Below are positions 8,268 through 17,206 of a stretch of DNA of 17,206 nt, piece after piece. Below the pieces are notes generated by a model that had not been told where the DNA came from, searched no databases, and saw nothing but the letters and a program-made list of their open reading frames with translations. The position numbers and the translations under genes were made by a program. The DNA is taken from the NCBI GenBank assembly GCA_013290035.1, contig JABCYT010000005.1:1-17206 (forward strand), written 5' to 3'. This stretch comes from Alphaproteobacteria bacterium. GTDB taxonomy: Bacteria; Pseudomonadota; Alphaproteobacteria; Reyranellales; Reyranellaceae. The stretch's first letter is position 1. Every line of letters starts with the position of its first letter.

Positions 8268-9242
8268 ATGGATCACCTTCTCACCCTCCTGCGGGCCGCG
8301 GCCGAAGACACAAGGCTGCGCATTCTGGCGTTGGCGGCGCGTGAAGATCTGACGGTCAGCGACTACGTGCACGTGCTGGGGCAAAGCCAGCCGCGCGTGT
8401 CACGCCATCTGAAACTCCTGGTGGAAGCGGGGCTCCTGGAGCGTTTCCGCGAGGCCCAGTTCACGCGTTTTCGCCTCGTCACGTCGGGCGACGACGCCGC
8501 GCTGGTGCGCGAGTTCGTGCGCCGGCTCGATCCCAAGCATGCGCGCATCGCCGCCGACCGTTCGCGGCTCGACGCCCTGCAGCAGCGGCGCCAGACCGCC
8601 GCCGTGCGCTTCTTCCGCGACAACGCTCAGCGCTGGGATGAACTGCGCGCCCTGCACGTCGCCGACCGCGAGATCGAGCGCGCGCTCGCCCACCATCTTC
8701 CGGTCGGTGCCCGCCGGCTGCTCGATATCGGCACCGGCACCGGCCGGTTGCTCGAAGTGCTGGCGCCCAAGGTCGAACAGGCGATCGGCGTCGACCAGTC
8801 GCGCGAGATGCTGGCGCTGGCGCGCGCCAACCTCGCCCGCGCCGGCATCGACAATGCCGACATCCGGCTGGGCGACATGTATGCCCTGCCCTTCGAGGCC
8901 GACAGCTTCGACGCCGTCACCATCCACCACGTCCTGCACTATGCCGACGATCCCGCGGCGGCGCTGAGCGAAGCGGCGCGCGTCGTGCGCCCGGGCGGCG
9001 TCGTGCTGGTGGTCGATTTCTCGCCGCACGATCTGGTCGAGCTGAAGCGCGAGCACGCCCACGTTCATCTCGGCTTCGCCGACAACCAGGTCCAGGGCTG
9101 GCTGAAGAGCGCCGGCCTCAATCCGCTGGAGCCGATCCATTTCCCCGGCCGCCGGATCATGACCGGCATCTGGCGCGGCGAGCGCGAGGTCGCCGAACGT
9201 CCCAACCGTCCCACCGCCCTCGCGCACGGAGCGTCCCGATGA
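8268..9242 (+). CDS. ArsR-family regulator fused to a SAM-dependent methyltransferase domain (SahR-like)
   Basis: The 324-aa protein has an ArsR-type winged helix at about 1-90. Its recognition-helix region is SQPRVSRHLKLLVEAGLLER (40-59), and the wing REAQFTRFRL follows. It lacks the metal-binding CxCxxC of arsenic sensors. A linker helix leads to a class I methyltransferase domain at about 115-300, with motif I LLDIGTGTGRLLEVL (151-165), the acidic residue in IGVDQS (D176), GDMYALPFEADSFDAV, and post-motif RVVRPGGVVLVVDFSPHD. The domain order, the operon with metF/metH and the palindrome in its promoter support a SAM- or SAH-responsive repressor of methionine genes. Whether the methyltransferase domain is catalytic or only a ligand sensor cannot be read from sequence. 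The ATG at 8268 has no Shine-Dalgarno. The stop overlaps the metF start (ATGA). Confidence 0.88.
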   Translation: MDHLLTLLRAAAEDTRLRILALAAREDLTVSDYVHVLGQSQPRVSRHLKLLVEAGLLERFREAQFTRFRLVTSGDDAALVREFVRRLDPKHARIAADRSRLDALQQRRQTAAVRFFRDNAQRWDELRALHVADREIERALAHHLPVGARRLLDIGTGTGRLLEVLAPKVEQAIGVDQSREMLALARANLARAGIDNADIRLGDMYALPFEADSFDAVTIHHVLHYADDPAAALSEAARVVRPGGVVLVVDFSPHDLVELKREHAHVHLGFADNQVQGWLKSAGLNPLEPIHFPGRRIMTGIWRGEREVAERPNRPTALAHGASR

Positions 9243-10180
9243 GCCCCGACACCGGTCCGCTGAGCGTCGCCGCGCCAGTCCACGAGTACCCCGCGCACTC
9301 GGCCCAGCGCCTGTGCGCCTCCTTCGAGTTCTCGCCGCCCAAGACCGAGGCGATGGAACGCACGCTGTGGGAGGCCGTGACCCGTCTTGCCCCGCTCTGT
9401 CCGACTTTCTTCTCGGTGACCTACGGCGCCGGCGGCTCGACGCGCCAGCGCACCCACGACACCGTGGTGCGCCTCAAGCAGGAGACCGGCATCGATCCGG
9501 CGGCGCATCTCACCTGCGTCGGCGCGACCCAGGGCGAGATCGACGACATCGCGCGCGCCTACTGGGACGCCGGCATCCGCCATATCGTGGCGCTGCGCGG
9601 CGATCCGCCGGCGGGCATGGGCGCCAAGTACACCGCCCATCCCGGCGGCTACGCCAACGCCGCCGAGCTGGTCGCCGGCCTGAAAAAGATCGGCGACTTC
9701 CAGATCAGCGTCGCGGGCTACCCCGAAAAGCACCCGGACTCGCCCGACATCAAGGCCGACCTCGACAACCTCAAGCGCAAGGTCGATGCGGGCGCCGATC
9801 GTTGCATCACCCAGTTCTTCTTCGAGGCCGACGATTTCCTGGGCTTCCGCGACCGCGCGGCGGCTGCCGGCGTCCATGTGCCGATCGTGCCCGGCATCAT
9901 GCCGGTGTCGAACTTCCAGTCCGTGACGAGGATTGCCGGTCTCTGCGGCTCCAAGGTGCCGAGCTGGCTGGCCCACCTGTTCGAGGGGCTGGACGACGAC
10001 CTCGAGACGCGCCGCATGATCGCCGCCACCGTCGCCGGCGACCTTTGCCGTCGCCTGCAGCGGGAAGGCGTCGATCAATTCCATTTCTATACGCTGAACC
10101 GCGCCGATCTCACGTTCGCGACCTGCCATCTGCTGGGCGTTCGTCCGGCGCGCACCGGAGCCACCAATGACACGCGCTGA
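9239..10180 (+). CDS. metF: 5,10-methylenetetrahydrofolate reductase
   Basis: MetF reduces 5,10-methylene-THF to 5-methyl-THF using FAD and NAD(P)H, feeding the methyl group to MetH. The 313-aa protein is slightly longer than E. coli MetF (296 aa) because of an N-terminal extension of about 20 residues. Family motifs present are SFEFSPPKT (29-37; the Glu of FEF is the expected catalytic acid), FFSVTYGAGGSTRQRTHDTV near 58, HLTCVGAT, HIVALRGDPPAGMG, the YPEKHPDSPD segment, and CITQFFFEADDFLGFRDRAA. The ATG at 9239 overlaps the upstream TGA by 4 nt (ATGA), with GGAG 7 nt upstream inside the preceding gene. The 3' end overlaps metH part 1 by 14 nt. Coexpression with that gene is almost certain. 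Confidence 0.97.
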   Translation: MSPDTGPLSVAAPVHEYPAHSAQRLCASFEFSPPKTEAMERTLWEAVTRLAPLCPTFFSVTYGAGGSTRQRTHDTVVRLKQETGIDPAAHLTCVGATQGEIDDIARAYWDAGIRHIVALRGDPPAGMGAKYTAHPGGYANAAELVAGLKKIGDFQISVAGYPEKHPDSPDIKADLDNLKRKVDAGADRCITQFFFEADDFLGFRDRAAAAGVHVPIVPGIMPVSNFQSVTRIAGLCGSKVPSWLAHLFEGLDDDLETRRMIAATVAGDLCRRLQREGVDQFHFYTLNRADLTFATCHLLGVRPARTGATNDTR

Positions 10181-11221
10181 AAAAGCCCGGCAACTGCGCG
10201 ACATCGGCGCCGAGCGCATCCTGGTGAAGGACGGGCCCTACGGCTCGATGATCCAGAGCTATCGCCTCGACGAGGAAGGCTTCCGCGGCGGCCGAACCTT
10301 CGACCACGATCAGAAGGGCAACAACGACCTGTTGAACCTGACGCGGCCCGACGTCGTGGGCGAGATCTGCAACGCCTACCTCGACGCCGGCGCCGATATC
10401 GTCGCCACCAATACCTTCAACTCCAACGCCATCAGCTTGAGCGACTACGGCATCGCCGGCATGGCGCGCGAGATCAACATCGCCGCGGCCAAGCTGACGC
10501 GCGCCTGCGCCGATGCCGCCACGGCGCGCGATCCCGCCAAGCCGCGCTTCGTCGTGGGCGCGCTCGGCCCGACCAACAAGACCCTGTCGGTATCGCCGGT
10601 CGTCAACGACCCCGGCTTCCGCGCCGTCTCCTTCGACGAGATGAAGGGCATCTATCGCGAGCAGATCGACGGCCTGCTGGACGGCGGCGTCGATTTCATC
10701 CTGATCGAGACGGTGTTCGACACGTTGAACGCCAAGGCGGCCCTGGTCGCCGCCGACGAGGCGGCCGAAGCGCGCGACGAGGAGCTGCCGGTGATGGTCT
10801 CCATGACCCTGACCGACCTCGCCGGCCGCAACCTGTCGGGCCAGACCGTCGAGGCGTTCTGGCACTCGGTGCGGCACGCCCGGCCGCTCACCATGGGACT
10901 GAACTGCAGCTTCGGCGCCACCGAGCTCCATCCCTACGTGAACGCGCTCAACCCGCAGGTCGACGGCCTGGTCTGCGTCTATCCCAATGCCGGCCTGCCC
11001 AACGAGCTCGGCGCCTACGACGAGCCGCCGGAGATGACGGCGAAGCTGGTGCGCGGTTGGGCCGAGAATGGCTGGCTGAACGTGGTCGGCGGCTGCTGCG
11101 GCACGACGCCCGCCCACATCAAGGCGATCGCCGAGGCGGTGAAGGACGTGAAGCCGCGGCAGTGGCACGTCCTGCCGCCGGCGCTGCGCCTCTCCGGCAT
11201 GGAAGCGGCGAGTTTCTTCTG

Positions 11222-11222
<1 letters not shown>
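10167..11222 (+). CDS. metH: Methionine synthase, homocysteine-binding (Zn) module encoded separately (MetH part 1)
   Basis: The 351-aa protein corresponds to the first module of cobalamin-dependent methionine synthase, the TIM barrel that binds and activates homocysteine through zinc. The three Zn-ligand cysteines are present: C247 in GLNCSFGA and C310/C311 in [10 protein letters not shown]. Other typical segments are [50 protein letters not shown] and [19 protein letters not shown]. The ATG at 10167 has GGAG 6 nt upstream and lies 14 nt inside metF. The protein ends at [11 protein letters not shown], exactly at the linker where full-length MetH continues to the folate module. It should act only with MetH part 2, encoded next. 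It is a known type of split, not a truncation. Confidence 0.95.
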
Positions 11223-13858
<2,636 letters not shown>

Positions 13859-13871
13859 TGGAGCGCTCATC

Positions 13872-13946
13872 GCTGGGGGCTCGCCACTCCAGTGGCGCGA
13901 TCGGGAACCATGAGAAGACGCGCCACTGGAGTGGCGCGCCCCCAGC
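13872..13946. repeat. Large inverted repeat/hairpin between metH and the TSUP gene
   Basis: The arms 13872-13899 and 13919-13946 (28 bp each) are complementary with a single mismatch, around a 19-nt loop. Each arm holds its own smaller palindrome (GCCACT-CC-AGTGGC and its complement), so a cruciform-like fold is possible. There is no T-run on either side, so it is not a textbook intrinsic terminator, though the stem begins 14 nt after the metH stop and could end or protect that transcript. It ends 6 nt before the next gene's GTG. It could also be a REP/MITE-like element. Confidence 0.8.
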
Positions 13947-13952
13947 AAGTCC

Positions 13953-14678
13953 GTGCTGACCTACGTCCTTGTCCTCGTCGTCGGCTACGTCGCCGGCACG
14001 GTGAGCGGCATCGTCGGCACCGGGGCCACCATCATCCTGCTGCCCATCCTGGTCTTCGCGTTCGGTCCGCGCGAGGCCGTGCCGATCATGGCGATCGTCG
14101 CCCTGATGTCGAACTTCGCCAAGATCACCTCGTGGTGGAAGCAAATCGACTGGCGCGCCTGCGGCGCCTATGCGCTGGGCGGCATCCCGGCGGCGGCGCT
14201 GGGCGCGCGGACCTTGCTGATCCTGCCCGAGCATCTCATCGACGTCCTTCTCGGCGTCTTCTTCCTCGTCATGGTGCCCGGCCGCCGCTGGCTTGCCTCG
14301 CGGAACCTGAAGTTCGGCTTCTGGCACCTCGCCGCCGCCGGCGCGGTCATCGGCTTCCTGACCGGCATCGTCGTGTCGACCGGCCCGCTCAGCGTGCCGG
14401 CGTTTGCCGCCTACGGTCTGGTCAAGGGCGCCTTCATCGCCACCGAGGCGGCGGGTTCGCTGGCGCTCTATATCAGCAAGGCGCTGACGTTCCGCCAGTT
14501 CGGTGCGATGCCGCTCGACATCGTGGTGAAGGGCCTGATCTCCGGCTCCTCGGTGATGGCCGGCACCTACACCGCGCGCCTGATCGTCGAGCGGCTGAGC
14601 GTCGCCACCTTCCAACACCTGCTCGACGGCGTGATGATCGTTTCCGGCACGGCGCTCTTGTGGGCGGCGCTTCGCTAG
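13953..14678 (+). CDS. TSUP-family permease (sulfite exporter TauE/SafE-like)
   Basis: The 241-aa protein is strongly hydrophobic with about seven or eight membrane segments. Two related halves can be seen: an N-terminal one with VAGTVSGIVGTGATIILLPIL near 14-34, and a C-terminal one with GFLTGIVVSTGPLSVPAFAAYGLVKGAFIATEA near 135-165. This GxxSGxxGxGG-like glycine-rich repeat is typical of TauE/SafE (TSUP) transporters, which move sulfite, sulfoacetate or other organic anions across the inner membrane. The substrate here is unknown. The only fitting start is GTG at 13953; an in-frame stop lies at 13911 and the next Met codon is deep inside the protein. No Shine-Dalgarno precedes it, and the large hairpin ends 6 nt upstream. 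It follows the met operon and lies 39 bp before the DUF992 gene. Confidence 0.88.
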   Translation: MLTYVLVLVVGYVAGTVSGIVGTGATIILLPILVFAFGPREAVPIMAIVALMSNFAKITSWWKQIDWRACGAYALGGIPAAALGARTLLILPEHLIDVLLGVFFLVMVPGRRWLASRNLKFGFWHLAAAGAVIGFLTGIVVSTGPLSVPAFAAYGLVKGAFIATEAAGSLALYISKALTFRQFGAMPLDIVVKGLISGSSVMAGTYTARLIVERLSVATFQHLLDGVMIVSGTALLWAALR

Positions 14679-14717
14679 GAAGCTGTGCCATACTCGCCGG
14701 CACCAAGGAGATACACA

Positions 14718-15245
14718 ATGAACAGATGTCTTTCGGCCGCGCTGGCGACGGCCCTGGCGCTGGCGACCGGTGCCTGCCAGCAGCCGACCGGCCAGCAACT
14801 CAACGCGACCAACGCCAATTCTCAGGTCTATATCGGCGCGCTCACCTGCAACGTCAGCGGCGGCTCCGGCTACGTCTTCGGTTCAACCAAGGACCTGAGT
14901 TGTGTCTACCTGACCAAGGACGGCGTCTCGCAGGCCTATGACGGGAAGATCCGCAAGTTCGGCCTTGATATCGGCTACACCAAGGCCGGCCACATGGTTT
15001 GGCATGTCTACCAGCTCGGCGGTCTGGTCGGTGCGACGACCAGCGTGAATCCGAGGGTGCTGGCGGGCAACTACGCCGGCGAGCAGGCCTCGGTTGCGGC
15101 CAGTTCGAGCGCCGGCGGCAACTGGCTGTACGGCGGCAGCAACAACCAGATCGTGCTGCAGGCTACGCAGATCCAGGACAGCCGCAACGCGGGCTACAAT
15201 CTCGCCTACGGCATCGCCGAGATGTCGCTGTCGATCGGCAACTAG
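14718..15245 (+). CDS. Secreted DUF992-family protein
   Basis: The 175-aa protein is of unknown function. The ATG at 14718 has AAGGAG 7 nt upstream. The N-terminus MNRCLSAALATALALATGAC is a signal peptide; Cys20 in TGAC might be lipidated, but Thr at -3 is a poor lipobox, so ordinary cleavage is also possible. The mature part matches DUF992, as I know it from alphaproteobacterial periplasmic proteins: VYIGALTCNVSGGSGYVFGS, KDLSCVYL, KIRKFGLDIGYTKAGHMVWH, LAGNYAGEQASVA, GGSNNQIVLQATQIQ and a final GIAEMSLSIGN. Usual members begin the domain with the same GxLTCNV...GFVFGSxKxLxC pattern. It may be cotranscribed with the TSUP gene (39-bp gap). Its stop overlaps the convergent TauD-type gene through a shared CTAG. 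Confidence 0.88.
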   Translation: MNRCLSAALATALALATGACQQPTGQQLNATNANSQVYIGALTCNVSGGSGYVFGSTKDLSCVYLTKDGVSQAYDGKIRKFGLDIGYTKAGHMVWHVYQLGGLVGATTSVNPRVLAGNYAGEQASVAASSSAGGNWLYGGSNNQIVLQATQIQDSRNAGYNLAYGIAEMSLSIGN

Positions 15246-16117
15246 ACCGGCCCGTCGGCCATCGCGACCGCCGGCTGCAGGGCGCAGCCGGCGACGGTGA
15301 TGCGGTGCATCAGCCGGCGCTCGCCGCTGTAGTCATTGGCGGCGTAGTGCCAGGTCGCGCGATTGTCCCAGAAGGCGATCGAGCCCTCGCGCCAGCGGAA
15401 GCGGCAGGTGAATTCCGGCCTCGACGCGTGACGGTAGAGATGCTCGAGCAGCGGCCGGCTATCCTCGACCGACCAATCCTCGAAGCGCAAGGTGAAGGCC
15501 GGATTGACGTAGAGGGATTTGCGGCCGCTCAAGGGATGGCGGATCACCACCGGATGGATGACATCGTCGCCGACAAGATGCTGGTTGCCATAGCGCGCCG
15601 CCGATTCGGGATTGGCCGCATTCACGCCCTTGGCGCCGAAGATGTGCGCCGAGCCGTGCACGGCACGCATCCCTTCCAGCGTTCGCTGCAGCCCCGGCGA
15701 GAGCGTCTCGAAGGCGCGGTACATGTTGGCGAACAGCGTGTCGCCGCCCTCTTCCGGCAGCTCGCGCGCCAGCAGGATCGAGCCCATCGCCGGCTCCGCA
15801 TCGTAGCTGTGGTCGGTGTGCCAGCCGCCGCCGATATTGGTCTTCTGCTCGGGCTCCTTGCGCACCTCGGCGATCTCGGGATAGCCCTTCACCGGCGTGA
15901 AGAAGCGGTTGACGTCGATCGGCGCCCAGCGCCGCGCGAACTCGATGTGCTGCTCGGGCGTGAGCGTCTGGTCGCGGAAGAAGACGACGCCATGATCGGC
16001 GAAAGCGTGCTGCACCTCGCCCCATTGCCGGTTGCTCATCGTCCTGAGATCGACACCCAAAACCTCGGCGCCACAGCCGCCGGTGAGCTTGCGAACCTGT
16101 ACCGTTTCATAGGCCAT
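15242..16117 (-). CDS. TauD/TfdA-family Fe(II)/2-oxoglutarate-dependent dioxygenase
   Basis: The 291-aa protein has the complete iron-binding facial triad: H100 and D102 in GGWHTDHSYD, and H257 in DNRATWHYAANDY. The 2-oxoglutarate-binding Arg falls in GERRLMHRITV (near 268). Length and motif spacing match E. coli TauD (283 aa; His99, Asp101, His255). Relatives oxidise taurine, other sulfonates, phenoxyacetates or carnitine-like compounds, with 2-oxoglutarate decarboxylated to succinate; the substrate here is not determined. The ATG at 16117 has GGAGGAAA about 7 nt upstream. The frame is open further upstream, but only opposite the neighbouring gene. It lies 20 bp downstream of the acyl-CoA dehydrogenase gene, probably in one operon, which suggests a catabolic substrate that yields an acyl-CoA rather than taurine itself. 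Confidence 0.93.
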   Translation of the reverse strand: MAYETVQVRKLTGGCGAEVLGVDLRTMSNRQWGEVQHAFADHGVVFFRDQTLTPEQHIEFARRWAPIDVNRFFTPVKGYPEIAEVRKEPEQKTNIGGGWHTDHSYDAEPAMGSILLARELPEEGGDTLFANMYRAFETLSPGLQRTLEGMRAVHGSAHIFGAKGVNAANPESAARYGNQHLVGDDVIHPVVIRHPLSGRKSLYVNPAFTLRFEDWSVEDSRPLLEHLYRHASRPEFTCRFRWREGSIAFWDNRATWHYAANDYSGERRLMHRITVAGCALQPAVAMADGPV

Positions 16118-16137
16118 GATGTTTCCTCCGCGAACGA

Positions 16138-17206
16138 TTACGCCGCCATGGCGAGGTTGCTGTAGCGGGTCAGGTGGTGCTGCTGGTTGCCGAACATCAG
16201 GTCGATCATGGTCAGCCGCTTGAAGTAGTGGCTGACCGAAAGCTCGTCGGTGACGCCCATGCCGCCGTGCATCTGCACCGCGCTCTGGCCGCAGAACTTG
16301 CCCGACTTGCCGATCTGCACCTTGGCGCCGGAGGCGGCCTTGCGGCGCACCACCGGATCCTTGTCGTCGATCTTGAGCGACGCCATCAAGGTCATCGAGC
16401 GGGCTTCCTGGGCGTTGGTGAAGCAATCGACCATGCGATGCTGCAGCACCTGGAACTTGCCGATCGGCACGCCGAACTGCTTGCGGGTCTTGATGTATTC
16501 GAGGGTCGCGGCGTTGATCGCGTCCATGCAGCCCGTGGCCTCGGCGCAGAGCGCAACGATGGCGCGGTCGACGGTATCCTCGACCACCGGGAAGGCGCCG
16601 TCGACGGTGCCCAGCACCGCATCGGCGCCGACCGCGACCTTGTCGAAGGTGAGCTCCGAGGCGCGCAACGCGTCCTGGGTCGGGTAGTCGCGGCGCGTGA
16701 TGCCCTTGGCCTTGGCGTCGACGAGGAAAAGCGTCAGGCCCTTCTCCTCGCGCGCCGATCCGGCGGTCCGCGCCAGCACGATGACGGTGTCGGCGGAAGC
16801 GGCGTTGTAGACCACGCCCTTGTGGCCGGAGAGCGACCAGCCGGCGCCTTCCTTGGTGGCCTTGAGCGCCACGTCGGCGAGATTGTAGCGCGACTGGCGC
16901 TCCAGCCAGGCGAAGGCGAACTGCTTCTTGCCCTCGATCATCGGCGGCAGCAGCGCTTCCTTCTGCGCCTTGCTGCCGGCCGCCGCGATCATACCGCCGC
17001 CCAGCACGACGGTCGGCAGGAACGGCTCCAGCACCAGGCCCTTTCCGAACTGCTCCATGACGATCATGGTCTCGATCGGACCGCCGCCGTAGCCGCCATC
17101 CTCTTCCGAGAAGGCCATGCCGAGCCAGCCCAGCTCGGCGAACTGCGCCCAGTTCTCCGGCAGCCAGCCGCGCTCGGTGGCGACGATCTTGCGGCGGTTC
17201 TCGAAC
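16138..17206 (-). CDS. Acyl-CoA dehydrogenase family protein, PimD-like small subunit (N-terminus beyond window)
   Basis: The gene enters from the right edge; the first visible codons give FENRRKIVATERGWLPENWA, so only a short N-terminal part is missing. The visible fold is acyl-CoA dehydrogenase: FSEEDGGYGGGPIETMIVME, the middle domain with FAWLERQSRYNLADVALKA, and the C-terminal four-helix domain with EYIKTRKQFGVPIGKFQVLQHRMVD, KVQIGKSGKFCGQSAVQMHGG and GVTDELSVSHYFKRLTMID. Where most acyl-CoA dehydrogenases have the catalytic IYEGT segment, this one has DLMFGNQQHH, so that Glu is absent. This sequence style is what I recognise from the small subunit of pimeloyl-CoA-dehydrogenase-type (PimC/PimD) heteromers. 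It should bind FAD and act in oxidation of an acyl- or dicarboxyl-CoA. A large-subunit partner would be expected just beyond 17206. Confidence 0.9.
   Translation of the reverse strand, partial: FENRRKIVATERGWLPENWAQFAELGWLGMAFSEEDGGYGGGPIETMIVMEQFGKGLVLEPFLPTVVLGGGMIAAAGSKAQKEALLPPMIEGKKQFAFAWLERQSRYNLADVALKATKEGAGWSLSGHKGVVYNAASADTVIVLARTAGSAREEKGLTLFLVDAKAKGITRRDYPTQDALRASELTFDKVAVGADAVLGTVDGAFPVVEDTVDRAIVALCAEATGCMDAINAATLEYIKTRKQFGVPIGKFQVLQHRMVDCFTNAQEARSMTLMASLKIDDKDPVVRRKAASGAKVQIGKSGKFCGQSAVQMHGGMGVTDELSVSHYFKRLTMIDLMFGNQQHHLTRYSNLAMAA

Noticed and set aside
11057..11221. Upstream extension of metH part 2 overlapping metH part 1
   Set aside because: The extra residues are Arg/Gly-rich and out of frame with the conserved end of MetH1; family similarity starts just after 11222.
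13872..13946. Calling the hairpin a standard intrinsic terminator
   Set aside because: The stem is strong, but there is no T-tract on either strand beside it.
14685..14717. GTG start at 14685 for the DUF992 protein
   Set aside because: The ATG at 14718 has AAGGAG at ideal spacing and begins directly with the signal peptide.
13892..14941. Plus-strand frame starting inside the hairpin and crossing the TSUP gene
   Set aside because: It is Arg-rich and out of frame with the clear multi-spanning TSUP protein.
16118..16426. N-terminal extension of the TauD-type gene
   Set aside because: It overlaps the acyl-CoA dehydrogenase gene in another frame, and a strong GGAGGAAA site marks the start at 16117.

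Overview
The window is high-GC chromosomal DNA from a Gram-negative bacterium, most likely an alphaproteobacterium. Supporting signs are the ArsR-methyltransferase/metF/split-metH operon, an MlaA/MlaC pair, a DUF992 protein, a sodium-solute-symporter/histidine-kinase fusion, and an inverted intergenic repeat of a kind I associate with Bradyrhizobium/Reyranella-like genomes. The taxonomic guess comes from family knowledge, not from a search. Genes are closely packed, no stretch over 300 bp lacks a gene, and I see no tRNA, rRNA, CRISPR array, transposase or phage gene.

Layout. 1-3203 (minus) is a symporter-fused hybrid sensor kinase, cut by the left edge inside its receiver domain. Divergent from it is ettA (3297-4973, plus), a ribosome-associated ABC-F ATPase. 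An inverted repeat (5031-5140) precedes a small FUSC-like membrane protein (5174-5713, plus), which converges on cysE (5710-6516, minus). The minus-strand pair mlaA (7270-8082) and mlaC (6626-7231) follows and encodes parts of outer-membrane lipid trafficking. From 8268 the plus strand carries a four-gene operon with overlapping ends: ArsR-SAM-methyltransferase regulator, metF, metH part 1 and metH part 2 (to 13858). A 28-bp-arm hairpin (13872-13946) separates it from a TSUP-family permease (13953-14678) and a DUF992 secreted protein (14718-15245). The right end has two minus-strand genes: a TauD-type dioxygenase (15242-16117) and, cut by the edge, an acyl-CoA dehydrogenase resembling the small subunit of PimC/PimD-type enzymes.

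How the genes may work together. The core is methionine synthesis and the methyl cycle: MetF makes 5-methyltetrahydrofolate, and MetH1 plus MetH2 together should transfer that methyl group through cobalamin to homocysteine. The ArsR-methyltransferase protein is the likely SAM/SAH-sensing regulator, with a 20-bp imperfect palindrome inside the operon's apparent promoter. CysE (cysteine branch), the TSUP permease (a family that includes sulfur-anion exporters) and TauD (a family that includes taurine dioxygenase) give a loose sulfur theme, but only the met operon is firmly tied together by sequence.

I did not find a clearly new multi-gene system. The best items for follow-up are the operator/promoter arrangement predicting a leaderless regulator mRNA, the split methionine synthase with a 1-nt overlap, the large hairpin abutting a GTG start, the acyl-CoA dehydrogenase lacking the usual catalytic glutamate, and two convergent gene pairs that both end on a shared CTAG.
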